Shown piece after piece: positions 25,191-33,679 of a stretch of DNA of 64,000 nt. Position numbers and translations under genes: made by a program. The stretch covers positions 62,001 to 126,000 of the forward strand of contig NZ_JBHTDE010000001.1 in the NCBI RefSeq assembly GCF_042666655.1, written 5' to 3'. Under the pieces are notes generated by a model. The model searched no databases. It saw nothing but the letters and a program-made list of their open reading frames with translations, and was not told the origin of the DNA. Every line of letters begins with the position of its first letter. The stretch's first letter is position 1. Source of the stretch: Paracraurococcus sp042666655 (GTDB lineage Bacteria; Pseudomonadota; Alphaproteobacteria; Acetobacterales; Acetobacteraceae).

Positions 25191-25285
25191 AGGGGATGGC
25201 AAGGCCAGGGAGGAAGCATCCTCGCTGGACCCGCCTCCATGTCGCCGGGTCGGGACCTGCCGTGTGGCGGGTGCAGGCCCATGTA
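25188..25285 (+). repeat. Dispersed inverted-repeat element, copy C (diverged)
   Basis: Plus-strand copy: the tspO TAG, a short spacer, GGCAAGGCCAGGGAGGA-AGCA-TCCTC, then GGGTCGGGACCTGCCGTGTGGCGGGTGC. The orientation relative to the preceding gene is the same as in the minus-strand copies. The stem is imperfect and the distal half is not recognisable. Confidence 0.6.
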
Positions 25286-25323
25286 GAGGAGGCGCCCTGC
25301 AACCGGTGTCGTCTGAAACCGGT

Positions 25324-25349
25324 TTGATCTCTGTCAAGGTAGCCTGACA
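25324..25349 (+). promoter_or_regulatory. Overlapping FNR-like and PpsR-type boxes before bchE
   Basis: TTGAT-ctct-GTCAA (25324-25337) differs from the FNR palindrome TTGAT-N4-ATCAA by one base. It overlaps an exact TGT-N12-ACA PpsR-type box (25332-25349). FnrL control of bchE is established in Rhodobacter; the overlap here suggests competition or joint control by oxygen. The bchE ATG is 53 bp downstream. Confidence 0.65.
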
Positions 25350-25402
25350 CTTTCGCGGGCAGCCTTCCCCTTGCCGGCCAGGGCCGGGGGAGGGCCAAAG
25401 CC

Positions 25403-27031
25403 ATGCGCATCGTCCTGATCCATCCGAACTACCACTCGGGCGGCGCCGAGATCGCCGGCACCTGGCCACCCGCCTGGGTCGCCTACCTGTCCGGCTACCT
25501 GAAGGCGGCAGGCTTCACCGAGATCACCTTCATCGACGCGATGACCGAGCACCTGGATCACGAGCAGGTCCGGGAAGCCCTGCTGGCCCTGCAGCCCGAC
25601 CTGGTTGGCTGCACCGCGATCACCCCGGCGATCTACGAGGCCGAGTCGATCCTGCGCATCGCCAAGGAGGCCTGCCCGCGGGCGGTCACCGTGCTGGGCG
25701 GCATCCACGGCACCTTCATGTATGGCCAGGTCCTGGCCGAGGCGCCCTGGATCGATGCCATCGTGCGCGGGGAGGGGGAGCAGGTGCTGCTCGACCTGGT
25801 CCGCTGCGTGGACGAAGGCCGCTGGCCCACGGAGCGCGCCGGCGTGAAGGGCATCGCCTATGGCGAGGCGGGGCAGGCGGTGGCGACGCCGGCCGCGCCG
25901 CCGATCGCCGACATGGACCGCATCTCGCCCGACTGGGGCATCCTCGACTGGAAGCGCTACGTCTACACCCCGACCGGCACGCGGGTGGCGATCCCCAATT
26001 TGGCCCGCGGTTGCCCCTTCACCTGTTCCTTCTGCAGCCAGTGGAAATTCTGGCGCGACTACCGGGTGCGCGACCCCCGCAAGGTGGTCGACGAGATCGA
26101 AGGGCTGGTGCGCGACCATCAGGTCGGCTTCTTCATCCTGGCCGACGAGGAACCCACCATCCACAAGAAGAAATTCGTCGAATTCTGCGAACTGCTGGTC
26201 GAGCGCGACCTGCCCGTGCTCTGGGGCATCAACACCCGCGTCACCGACATCCTGCGCGACGAGGCGCTGCTGCCGCTCTACCGCAAGGCCGGGCTGATCC
26301 ATGTCTCGCTTGGCACCGAGGCCGCGGCGCAGCTGAAGCTGGAACGCTTCAACAAGGAGACCACGATCGCCCAGAACAAGAAGGCCATCCAGCTGCTGCG
26401 CCAGAACGGCATCGTCGCCGAGGCGCAGTTCATCGTCGGGCTCGAGAACGAGACGGTGGAGACGCTGGAGGAGACCTACCGCATGGCGCTGGACTGGAAC
26501 CCGGACATGGCGAACTGGGCGATGTACACGCCCTGGCCGTTCAGCGACCTGTTCCAGGAACTGGGCGACAAGGTCGAGGTCTTCGACTTCTCGAAGTACA
26601 ATTTCGTCACGCCGATCATGAAGCCGGATGCGATGGACCGGGCGACCCTGCTCGACCGCGTCATGGCGAACTACCGGCGCTTCTACATGCGCAAGTCCTT
26701 CCTCGGCTACCCGTTCGAGCGCGACAAGGCGAAGCGGAAATACCTGCTCGGCTGCCTCAAGGCCTTCCTGAAATCGGGCTTCCAGCGGACCTTCTACGAT
26801 CTCGGCAAGGTCGGCTACTGGGGGCCGCAGACCAAGAAGTCGGTCGACTTCCACTTCGACGCGACGCGGACCATGGACGCCGCCGCCGCCCGCGCGCCGC
26901 ACAACGCGATGTGGAAGACCATGCACCGGCCCAAGGCCAAGCTGCCGGCGGCGAATGTCGGCGGCAGTTCGGCCGCCAGCGTCAAGGCCTGCGGCGGCGG
27001 GACGGAGCAACTGCCGGAAAGCGTCGAGTAG
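25403..27031 (+). CDS. bchE: Anaerobic Mg-protoporphyrin IX monomethyl ester cyclase
   Basis: 542 residues. Cobalamin-dependent radical-SAM enzyme that makes ring E with water as oxygen source. N-terminal B12-binding domain (about 1-160, IVLIHPNYHSGGAEI; VTVLGGIHGTF), then the radical-SAM CxxxCxxC at C204, C208 and C211. AcsF does the same step with O2. The gene is preceded by FNR-like and PpsR-type boxes, as expected for low-oxygen use. bchJ starts one base after its stop. Confidence 0.97.
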   Translation: MRIVLIHPNYHSGGAEIAGTWPPAWVAYLSGYLKAAGFTEITFIDAMTEHLDHEQVREALLALQPDLVGCTAITPAIYEAESILRIAKEACPRAVTVLGGIHGTFMYGQVLAEAPWIDAIVRGEGEQVLLDLVRCVDEGRWPTERAGVKGIAYGEAGQAVATPAAPPIADMDRISPDWGILDWKRYVYTPTGTRVAIPNLARGCPFTCSFCSQWKFWRDYRVRDPRKVVDEIEGLVRDHQVGFFILADEEPTIHKKKFVEFCELLVERDLPVLWGINTRVTDILRDEALLPLYRKAGLIHVSLGTEAAAQLKLERFNKETTIAQNKKAIQLLRQNGIVAEAQFIVGLENETVETLEETYRMALDWNPDMANWAMYTPWPFSDLFQELGDKVEVFDFSKYNFVTPIMKPDAMDRATLLDRVMANYRRFYMRKSFLGYPFERDKAKRKYLLGCLKAFLKSGFQRTFYDLGKVGYWGPQTKKSVDFHFDATRTMDAAAARAPHNAMWKTMHRPKAKLPAANVGGSSAASVKACGGGTEQLPESVE

Positions 27032-27032
27032 C

Positions 27033-27677
27033 ATGGACGGCGGCGCCCACCCGGGCGGCCGCATCGGCCCGAACGCCATCACCCAGATGGCGGCGGCGCT
27101 GGATGCGGCGCTGCCGGCGGATGCGGTCGATGCGCTGTTCGCCGAGGCGGGGCTCGCCGCCTATCGCCGCGCACCGCCGGCGCGGATGGTCGAGGAGCGC
27201 GAGGTCGCCGTCCTGCACCACGTGCTGCGAAGGCGGCTGGACCCCGCGTTGCTCGCCGCCGCGGCCAGGGAGGCAGGCTTGCGCACCGGCGACTACCTGC
27301 TGGCCAACCGCATCCCGCGCCCGGTGCAATGGCTGCTGCGGGTGCTGCCGGCGCCGCTGGCGGCGCGCCTGCTGCTCTCGGCCATCCGGCGCCATGCCTG
27401 GACCTTCGCCGGGAGCGGCGCCTTCGCCGCGCGGCCGGGGCATCCCGTCCGGCTGTCGATCGCCGGCTGCCCGCTGTGCCGCGGCGCGGTGCTGGACCGG
27501 CCGGGCTGCGGGTACTTCGCCGCGACCTTCGAACGGCTCTTCGCCGGGCTGGTGCACCGCCGCGCCCGGGTCACCGAGGTGGCCTGCGCAGCGGCGGGCG
27601 CCGCCGCCTGCGTCTTCGAGGTCCGCTACACCACCTGGTTGACCTCGATCATGTTGGACACCGGGTCGAGCACGTAG
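27033..27677 (+). CDS. bchJ: BchJ, V4R-domain protein of bacteriochlorophyll synthesis
   Basis: 214 residues. Begins GPNAITQMAAALDAAL like other BchJ proteins; the C-terminal V4R domain has paired cysteines (GCPLCRG, and later VACAAAGAAACVFEV). Once called 4-vinyl reductase, it is now thought to assist substrate handling for early bacteriochlorophyll enzymes. Family members normally end near CxFEVR; here the frame runs 15 more codons and overlaps the last 52 bases of the convergent VOC gene. It directly follows bchE, the usual neighbour. Confidence 0.88.
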   Translation: MDGGAHPGGRIGPNAITQMAAALDAALPADAVDALFAEAGLAAYRRAPPARMVEEREVAVLHHVLRRRLDPALLAAAAREAGLRTGDYLLANRIPRPVQWLLRVLPAPLAARLLLSAIRRHAWTFAGSGAFAARPGHPVRLSIAGCPLCRGAVLDRPGCGYFAATFERLFAGLVHRRARVTEVACAAAGAAACVFEVRYTTWLTSIMLDTGSST

Positions 27678-28414
27678 ATCTGCCGCATGTTCGCCATGGC
27701 ATAGACCCCGGCATCCGAGACCAGCACCCCGGCCGCTTCCAGCCGCGCCTTCACCGCGCCGACATCCTTCACGCAGAAGGCCGGATGGCCGCCGATCGAC
27801 GGGTTGTGGGCGAAGTGGTTGCGCAGCGCGAAGCCGGGGTCGGGGCGGATGATGTGCAGGCCGCTGTTGTCGGTGCCGCGCGTCAGCACCGCAAGCTCCG
27901 CCGGGTCGATGCTGAAATCGCCGCGCGCCGCCGGCGCCTGCCAGCGGCCTTCGGTCATGCCGGCCATCTCGACATAGAAGGCGGTGGCCTCGCGCACGTC
28001 GGCGGCCGGCAGGTTGACGTGGTGGACATGCCAGCCGGCATCGCCCTCGCTGCGTTGCCGCTGGCAGAAGGCGACGAGGTTCTGCGCCGGGTCCAGCGTC
28101 CAGATCGCGGCGCGGCCGAATTCGGCCGGATCCGCCTCGACATGCGGAATGGCCGCCTTGCCGAGGTTGCCGGCAACCGTGTGCAGGTCGTCGATCTCGA
28201 TCGCCACGTGACGGGCGCCGGCGGGGCCGAGCAAGTCGCCGCCCCGCCGGGCCAGCATCCGGCCGGGCCGGCGCAGCCGCAGCCCCTCGCCGAAGGCCAG
28301 GGTCTGCGGGTCGACCGCCCGTGGCGTGCCCAGGCCGAGCAGGGTGCCGAAGAAATGGCGGGACGCGGCCAGGTCATGCGCCGCCAGCGACGCGCCGAGG
28401 ATGGACCAGGTCAT
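27626..28414 (-). CDS. VOC-superfamily (glyoxalase/dioxygenase-like) protein
   Basis: 262 residues made of two VOC modules: SILGASLAAHDLAASRHFFGTLLGLG near the start and WHVHHVNLPAADVREATAFYVEMAGMTEG in the middle; GGHPAFCVKDV and DPVSNMIEVNQV carry typical metal-site positions (His, Glu). This resembles extradiol-dioxygenase or glyoxalase-type enzymes; the substrate cannot be told. Start ATG 28414. Its 3' end overlaps bchJ on the other strand. Confidence 0.8.
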   Translation of the reverse strand: MTWSILGASLAAHDLAASRHFFGTLLGLGTPRAVDPQTLAFGEGLRLRRPGRMLARRGGDLLGPAGARHVAIEIDDLHTVAGNLGKAAIPHVEADPAEFGRAAIWTLDPAQNLVAFCQRQRSEGDAGWHVHHVNLPAADVREATAFYVEMAGMTEGRWQAPAARGDFSIDPAELAVLTRGTDNSGLHIIRPDPGFALRNHFAHNPSIGGHPAFCVKDVGAVKARLEAAGVLVSDAGVYAMANMRQIYVLDPVSNMIEVNQVV

Positions 28415-28443
28415 GCGGGGGGTCTCCGTTGCCGGTGGTCTGA

Positions 28444-28588
28444 AGGACGCAAGGCTGGGGAGGGAAAAGTACTCCCTCCCCGAAACCCACCCCTTCTTTT
28501 TGTGGGTCGCGACCTGTCGCGCGGCGGGTATCAACTCGGAAAAAGAGATGAGGGGTCCGGGGAGAATACCTTCTCCCCGGCCTTCCTA
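28444..28588 (-). repeat. Dispersed inverted-repeat element, copy D (full)
   Basis: Minus strand: TAG stop of the DUF2189 gene, GAAGGCC, hairpin GGGGAGAAGGTATTCTCCCC, core GGTATC-CGCCGCGCGACAGGTCGCGACCCACA in inverse arrangement, then the mirrored hairpin GGGGAGGGAGTACTTTTCCC and AGCCTTGCGTCCTTC. Sits between two codirectional genes (DUF2189 and VOC). Confidence 0.75.
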
Positions 28589-29380
28589 CACCACCACCCG
28601 CTTGTACAGGTGCCAGGTGGCATGCCCCAGCACCGGCATCACCACCGCCAGCCCGATGAAGGCCGGGATGCTGCCCAGCAGCAGCAGCGCCGCCACCAGC
28701 GCGCCCCAGATCGCCATCGGCACCGGGTTGGCGATGCAGGCCTGCACCGAGGCACTGATCGCCGAGCCGATCCCGACCCCCGGCCGGTCGATCAGCATCG
28801 GCACCGAGACCACGGTCAGGACCAGCACCAGAAGGGCAAAGACGAAGCCGACGGCATTGCCATACAGCAGCAAGCGCCGCCCTTCCGGTGTGGTGAAGGC
28901 GGCATGCACCATCTCGCCGAAGCCCATCGCCGGCAGGTGCCCGAAGGTCGCGGACCAGATCATCTGCGCCACCCCCACCCAGGCGACGAAGATCGCCATC
29001 AGCAGGATGCCGAGCATGGCGATCTGCGGCAGGTTGGGGTGCTTCAGCACCGCGAAGGCGGTCAGCCAGGAGACATCCTCCCCCGCCTCGCGCCGCCGGC
29101 TGATCTCGTACAGCCCGACGGCCGCGACCGGCCCGACCAGGCTGAGCCCGGCGACCAGCGGCCAGATCAGGGGAACCAGTTCGCCGCCCGACATGGCGCG
29201 CGCGGCGACCAGGCCGACGACGGGATAGAGCACACAGAGAAACAGCAGCTGCGTCGGGATGGCGCGGAAGTCGTCCCATCCCTGGCGCAGCGCCAGCATC
29301 AGGTCGGCGGTGCCGATGCGGCGGATTCCCGCCTCCTGCACGCCGGTCGCAAGGCGATCGTTGGTCCAGGCTTTGGCCAT
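28586..29380 (-). CDS. DUF2189 integral membrane protein
   Basis: 264 residues with six predicted transmembrane helices. IRRIGTADLMLALRQGWDDFRAIPTQLLFL at the N-terminus and the C-terminal GHATWHLYKRVV are DUF2189 signatures. Function unknown. Start ATG 29380 (MAKAWTNDRL) with GGGAGGGAT upstream; an upstream in-frame ATG at 29560 would run through the crtE promoter and is rejected. The 253-bp gap to crtE contains a PpsR-type box and an AGCCTT-agc-AAGGCT repeat. Confidence 0.82.
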   Translation of the reverse strand: MAKAWTNDRLATGVQEAGIRRIGTADLMLALRQGWDDFRAIPTQLLFLCVLYPVVGLVAARAMSGGELVPLIWPLVAGLSLVGPVAAVGLYEISRRREAGEDVSWLTAFAVLKHPNLPQIAMLGILLMAIFVAWVGVAQMIWSATFGHLPAMGFGEMVHAAFTTPEGRRLLLYGNAVGFVFALLVLVLTVVSVPMLIDRPGVGIGSAISASVQACIANPVPMAIWGALVAALLLLGSIPAFIGLAVVMPVLGHATWHLYKRVVV

Positions 29381-29560
29381 ACCGGATCCCTCCCTGCCTG
29401 GCCGCACGGGGCCAGGCCGCGTTGCATGCGGGCCCGGGGAAGCCGCCGGCCTTGAGGGGGCGGGAGCCGCCACGCGAGCCTTAGCAAGGCTGATATGGCC
29501 CCGGACCCGGACCCTGCGCGGGTCACGAGGGCGCGATGCGTGAATTCCGGTTGACGTCAC

Positions 29561-29578
29561 TGTCCAATCAAGTTGACA
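29561..29578. promoter_or_regulatory. PpsR-type box upstream of crtE
   Basis: TGT (29561-29563), twelve bases, ACA (29576-29578), exact match; the right arm contains TTGACA, which can serve as a -35 element for crtE. It is 55 bp before the crtE ATG. Confidence 0.65.
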
Positions 29579-29633
29579 GTCTTAACCGACAAGGAAGCCC
29601 GACACACGCTCGGGCCCCTGGGGAGGTCGCCAG

Positions 29634-30503
29634 ATGGACGCAGTCACGCGGATCGAACGGGCCCTGTCCGCCGCCATCGGCCTGGCGGAAGGCCCGGGTT
29701 GCCCGCCGCGCCTGGCCCAGGCGATGCGGCATGCGGTCTTCCCGAAGGGCGCGCGGGTCCGCCCGCGGCTCTGCCTCGCGGTTGCCGGCGCCTGCGGCGA
29801 CGACGCGCCGGCCCTGGCCGACGCCGCCGCGGCGGCGATCGAGCTGCTGCACTGCGCCTCCCTCGTCCACGACGACCTGCCCTGCTTCGACGACGCCGCG
29901 ACCCGCCGCGGCCGGCCCAGCGTGCATGCCGCGCATGGCGAGCCGCTGGCGGTGCTGTCTGGCGATGCGCTGATCGTGCTGTCCTTCCAGCTGCTGGCCC
30001 GCGCCGCCCACCACGCGCCGGCCCGGCTCGGCCCGCTGGTGATGACCATCGGCGATTCGGTCGGCGTGCCGCGCGGCATCGTCGCCGGCCAGGCCTGGGA
30101 GAGCGAGCCGCGCTGCGACCTGGCGCAATACCAGCGGGAGAAGACCGGCTCGCTGTTCGCCGCCGCGACCGCGGCCGGGGCCGCCGCGGCGGGCGCCGAT
30201 GCGGCGGTCTGGCGGCTGCTCGGCGACCGGCTGGGCGAGGCCTACCAGGTGGCCGACGACCTGCGCGACGCGGTCGAGGACGAGTCCGAGATGGGCAAGC
30301 CGGCCGGCCAGGACGCGGCGCACCAGCGCCCCAGCGCGGTGCTGCAATTCGGCCTCGCGGGCGCCATCGCGCGGCTGGAGGACCTGGCGGCCGAGGCGGT
30401 CGCCGCCATCCCGGACTGCCCGGGGGCGCGGGAGCTGCGCGCGGTGATCCTGTCGGAGACCCGCCGGCTGCTGCCGCGCAAGCTGTCCGTCAACGCGGCC
30501 TGA
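29634..30503 (+). CDS. crtE: Geranylgeranyl diphosphate synthase
   Basis: 289 residues. Elongates prenyl diphosphates to GGPP for carotenoids and the bacteriochlorophyll tail. First aspartate-rich motif DDLPCFDD at 80-87, second DDLRDAVED near 204. GGGGAGGT precedes the ATG. It begins the crtE-crtF-bchC-X-Y-Z-puf run, the standard order in purple bacteria. Confidence 0.95.
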   Translation: MDAVTRIERALSAAIGLAEGPGCPPRLAQAMRHAVFPKGARVRPRLCLAVAGACGDDAPALADAAAAAIELLHCASLVHDDLPCFDDAATRRGRPSVHAAHGEPLAVLSGDALIVLSFQLLARAAHHAPARLGPLVMTIGDSVGVPRGIVAGQAWESEPRCDLAQYQREKTGSLFAAATAAGAAAAGADAAVWRLLGDRLGEAYQVADDLRDAVEDESEMGKPAGQDAAHQRPSAVLQFGLAGAIARLEDLAAEAVAAIPDCPGARELRAVILSETRRLLPRKLSVNAA

Positions 30504-30507
30504 CAGC

Positions 30508-31647
30508 GTGTCGGATACCACCGCCATGGCGCAGCCCGGGCTCCCGGAGCGCCTCCGCGACCTTTACGACCGGCTGCTGGCCAGCCCGCGCTTCCGCCGG
30601 TTCGCCACACGCTTCCCGCTGACCCGGCCGATGGCGCGGCGGCGGGTGCGGGCGCTGTTCGATCTGTGCGCCGGCTTCGTCTACACCCAGACCTTGCTGG
30701 CCTGCGTCCGGCTGCGGGTCTTCGAGATCCTGCGCGACGGGCCGGTGGCGCATGACGTGCTGGTGGCGCGGCTGGGGCTTTCGGCGGAGGCAGCGGCGAC
30801 GCTGCTGAATGCTGCCGAGTCGCTGAAGCTCGTCGCCCGCCGCCGTGGCCGGCGCTGGGGCCTGGGCGCGCTCGGCGCCGCCATGGTCGACAATCCCGGC
30901 GTCACCGCGATGGTCGAGCACCACGCCATGGTCTACCGCGACCTGGCCGACCCGGTGGCGCTGCTGCGGCGCGACCGCGGCGGCAACGGGTTGTCCGGCT
31001 ACTGGCCCTATGCCGAGGTCGAGCGCCCCGCCGCGCTGCCGGATGCCCAGGTCGCCGCCTATACCGCGCTGATGGCGGCGTCCCAGCCCTTCATCGCCGA
31101 GGAGGTGCTGGCCGCCTACGACTTCTCGAAGCACCGCTGCCTGCTGGACCTGGGTGGCGGCGACGGCAGCTTCCTGCGGGCGGTGGCGGCGCGGCATCCC
31201 GATCTCCGCCTGAAGCTGTTCGACCTGCCGGCGGTGGCCGAGCGCGGCCGCGCCGCCTTCGCCGCGGCGGGCCTGGCCGACCACGCCGAGGCCTTCGGCG
31301 GCGACTTCACCGAAGGGCCGATGCCGCAGGGCGCCGACATCGTCTCGCTTGTCCGCATCGTGCACGACCACGACGACGGCAAGGCGCTGGCCATCCTGCG
31401 CTCGGCCCGCGGCGCGCTCGCCCCGGGGGGGACGCTGCTGGTGGCGGAGCCGATGTCGGGCACGCCGGGCGCCGAGCCGATCACCGAGGCCTATTTCGGC
31501 TTCTACCTGCTCGCCATGGGCACCGGCCGGCCGCGCAGCGCCGGGGAACTGGCCGCGCTGGTGCAGCAGGCCGGCTTCGCCGCGCCGAAGCTGCTGCCGA
31601 CGCGCACGCCCTTGCTGGCGCGCGTCATGGTCGCCAGGGCGGCTTGA
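30508..31647 (+). CDS. crtF: Hydroxyneurosporene-type carotenoid O-methyltransferase
   Basis: 379 residues from GTG 30508, four bases after the crtE stop. N-terminal dimerisation/winged-helix part (FDLCAGFVYTQTLLACVRLRVFEILRDGP) and C-terminal SAM-binding Rossmann part with LLDLGGGDGSFLRA and DIVSLVRIVHDHDD. It methylates the tertiary hydroxyl of 1-hydroxy-carotenoids, implying a spirilloxanthin/spheroidene-type end product. The hydratase and desaturase (crtC, crtD) it depends on are not in the window. ATG 30526 is an alternative start. Confidence 0.92.
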   Translation: MSDTTAMAQPGLPERLRDLYDRLLASPRFRRFATRFPLTRPMARRRVRALFDLCAGFVYTQTLLACVRLRVFEILRDGPVAHDVLVARLGLSAEAAATLLNAAESLKLVARRRGRRWGLGALGAAMVDNPGVTAMVEHHAMVYRDLADPVALLRRDRGGNGLSGYWPYAEVERPAALPDAQVAAYTALMAASQPFIAEEVLAAYDFSKHRCLLDLGGGDGSFLRAVAARHPDLRLKLFDLPAVAERGRAAFAAAGLADHAEAFGGDFTEGPMPQGADIVSLVRIVHDHDDGKALAILRSARGALAPGGTLLVAEPMSGTPGAEPITEAYFGFYLLAMGTGRPRSAGELAALVQQAGFAAPKLLPTRTPLLARVMVARAA

Positions 31648-31651
31648 GGTA

Positions 31652-31695
31652 TGTCAAACTCGCTTGACACTTTGGACCGTCAAGGTATCCTGACA
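31652..31695 (+). promoter_or_regulatory. Two PpsR-type boxes and promoter of bchC
   Basis: Box 1 TGT-N12-ACA at 31652-31669 (exact); box 2 CGT-N12-ACA at 31678-31695 (one mismatch). Their starts are 26 bp apart, as in the known paired PpsR/CrtJ sites of bchC. TTGACA at 31664-31669 and TATCCT at 31686-31691 (16-bp spacing) form a good sigma-70-like promoter, with box 1 on the -35 and box 2 on the -10. Confidence 0.75.
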
Positions 31696-31722
31696 TCAAG
31701 CTGGACAGGGGAGGTCCAAACA

Positions 31723-32661
31723 ATGGACACCATCGCCGTCCTGCTGAGGGGACCGGAAGACCTGGGCCTCGAAAGGCTCGACCTGACACCCCCCGGCGAG
31801 GACGATGTCGTCGTTGCCGTCGAGTGGAGCGGCATCAGCACCGGGACCGAGCGGCTGCTCTGGTCCGGCCGGATGCCGCACTTCCCCGGCATGGGGTACC
31901 CGCTGGTCCCCGGCTACGAATCGGTCGGCCGCGTGACGCAGGCTGGCCCCGATGCCGGCCGCAGCGTCGGCGACCGCGTCTTCGTCCCCGGCGCGCGCTG
32001 CTTCGGTCCCGTCCGCGGGCTGTTCGGCGGGGCCGCCGCCCGGCTGGTCGTCCCGGGCGCCAAGGTGGTGCCGATCGGCGAGAACCTGGCCGAGACCGGC
32101 GTGCTGCTGGCGCTCGCCGCCACCGCCTACCACGCCACCCCCGCCGGCGCGGTCCAGCCTGAACTGATCATCGGCCATGGCGTGCTGGGCCGGTTGCTGG
32201 CCCGGCTGGCGATCGCCGCCGGCGCGCCGCCGCCCACCGTCTGGGAAAGCAACCCCTCCCGCCGCGACGGCGCCGCGGGCTATCGGGTGGTGGACCCCGC
32301 CAGCGACGACCGGCGCGACTACCGCGCCATCTGCGACGTCTCCGGCGACCCAAGGCTGCTCGACAGCCTGATCGCCCGCCTGGCGCCGGGCGGCGAGATC
32401 TGCCTGGCCGGCTTCTACGCCGAGCCGCTCAGCTTCGCCTTCCCGCCCGCCTTCATGCGGGAGGCGCGCCTGCGCATCGCCGCCGAGTGGAAGGCGCCCG
32501 ACCTGCTGGCGGTGCAGGCGCTGCTCGCTGCCGGCCGGCTCTCGCTGGACGGGCTGATCACCCATACCGCGGCCGCGGCCGAGGCTGCTGCGGCCTACCG
32601 CACGGCTTTCTCGGACGCCGCGTGCCTGAAGATGATTTTAGACTGGAGGGACTGCGCATGA
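31723..32661 (+). CDS. bchC: 3-hydroxyethyl bacteriochlorophyllide a dehydrogenase
   Basis: 312 residues; oxidises the C3 hydroxyethyl group to acetyl. Short-type zinc-free medium-chain dehydrogenase: N-terminal GroES-like part (VEWSGISTGTERLLWSGRMP) and a Rossmann part (IIGHGVLGRLLARL). The ATG at 31723 has GGGAGG upstream; the longer open frame covers the promoter. Its stop overlaps the start of bchX (ATGA). Confidence 0.95.
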   Translation: MDTIAVLLRGPEDLGLERLDLTPPGEDDVVVAVEWSGISTGTERLLWSGRMPHFPGMGYPLVPGYESVGRVTQAGPDAGRSVGDRVFVPGARCFGPVRGLFGGAAARLVVPGAKVVPIGENLAETGVLLALAATAYHATPAGAVQPELIIGHGVLGRLLARLAIAAGAPPPTVWESNPSRRDGAAGYRVVDPASDDRRDYRAICDVSGDPRLLDSLIARLAPGGEICLAGFYAEPLSFAFPPAFMREARLRIAAEWKAPDLLAVQALLAAGRLSLDGLITHTAAAAEAAAAYRTAFSDAACLKMILDWRDCA

Positions 32662-33677
32662 ACGTGGCCGTCGGCAAGACCCCGTCCGAGCCCCCCAAGG
32701 CCAGCATGGCAGACGCATTGCGCGCCGAGGCCGCGATGGAGCCGGACGCGGTGCATACCGGGCCGGTGAAGAAGGAGACGCAGATCATCGCCATCTACGG
32801 GAAGGGCGGCATCGGCAAGTCCTTCACCCTGGCGAACCTGTCCTACATGATGGCGCAGCAGGGCAAGCGCGTGCTGCTCATCGGCTGCGACCCCAAGTCC
32901 GACACGACCAGCCTGCTGTTCGGCGGCCGGTCCTGCCCGACGATCATCGAGACCAGCAGCAAGAAGAAGCTGGCCGGCGAGCCGGTCGCCATCGGCGATG
33001 TCTGCTTCAAGCGCGACGGCGTCTTCGCCATGGAACTCGGCGGGCCGGAGGTCGGCCGCGGCTGCGGCGGGCGCGGCATCATCCACGGCTTCGAGCTGCT
33101 GGAGAAGCTCGGCTTCCACCAGTGGGACTTCGACTACGTGCTGCTCGACTTCCTGGGCGACGTGGTCTGCGGCGGCTTCGGCCTGCCGATCGCCCGCGAC
33201 ATGTGCCAGAAGGTGATCGTCGTCGGGTCGAACGACCTGCAGTCGCTCTACGTGGCGAACAACGTCTGCTCCGCGGTCGAGTACTTCAAGAAGCTCGGCG
33301 GCAATGTCGGCGTCGCCGGCATGGTGGTGAACAAGGACGACGGCACCGGGGAGGCCGCGGCCTTCGCCGCCGCCGCCGGCATCCCGATCCTGTCGGCGAT
33401 CCCGGCCGACGACGACATCCGCCGCAAGTCGGCCAACTACGAGATCGTCGGCACGCCCGGCGGCCAATGGGCCAGCGTCTTCGAGCAGCTGGCCGAGCAG
33501 GTCGCCACGGCGCCGCCGCTGCGGCCGAAGCCGCTGACGCATGACGCGCTGCTCGGCCTGTTCAAGGGCGATGCGGTCGGCCGCGGCGTGGTGCTGAACC
33601 CGGCCACCATGGAAGACATGTGCGGCGCCGAGGTCATCGAGAAGCCCTCCCTCGAAGTCGTCTACGAAGGCGCCTGA
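32658..33677 (+). CDS. bchX: Chlorophyllide a reductase iron protein BchX
   Basis: 339 residues; NifH-like ATPase for the chlorophyllide a reductase. Walker A GKGGIGKS at about 48-55; cluster cysteines in GRGCGGRG and DVVCGGF. It has the N-terminal extension and the longer C-terminal tail that distinguish BchX from BchL. Translation is coupled to bchC; bchY begins two bases after its stop. Confidence 0.97.
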   Translation: MNVAVGKTPSEPPKASMADALRAEAAMEPDAVHTGPVKKETQIIAIYGKGGIGKSFTLANLSYMMAQQGKRVLLIGCDPKSDTTSLLFGGRSCPTIIETSSKKKLAGEPVAIGDVCFKRDGVFAMELGGPEVGRGCGGRGIIHGFELLEKLGFHQWDFDYVLLDFLGDVVCGGFGLPIARDMCQKVIVVGSNDLQSLYVANNVCSAVEYFKKLGGNVGVAGMVVNKDDGTGEAAAFAAAAGIPILSAIPADDDIRRKSANYEIVGTPGGQWASVFEQLAEQVATAPPLRPKPLTHDALLGLFKGDAVGRGVVLNPATMEDMCGAEVIEKPSLEVVYEGA

Positions 33678-33679
33678 GC

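Noticed and set aside
25191..25402. Cobalamin riboswitch before bchE
   Set aside because: BchE needs cobalamin, but no B12-box-like sequence was found; the region holds repeat element C and the FNR/PpsR sites.
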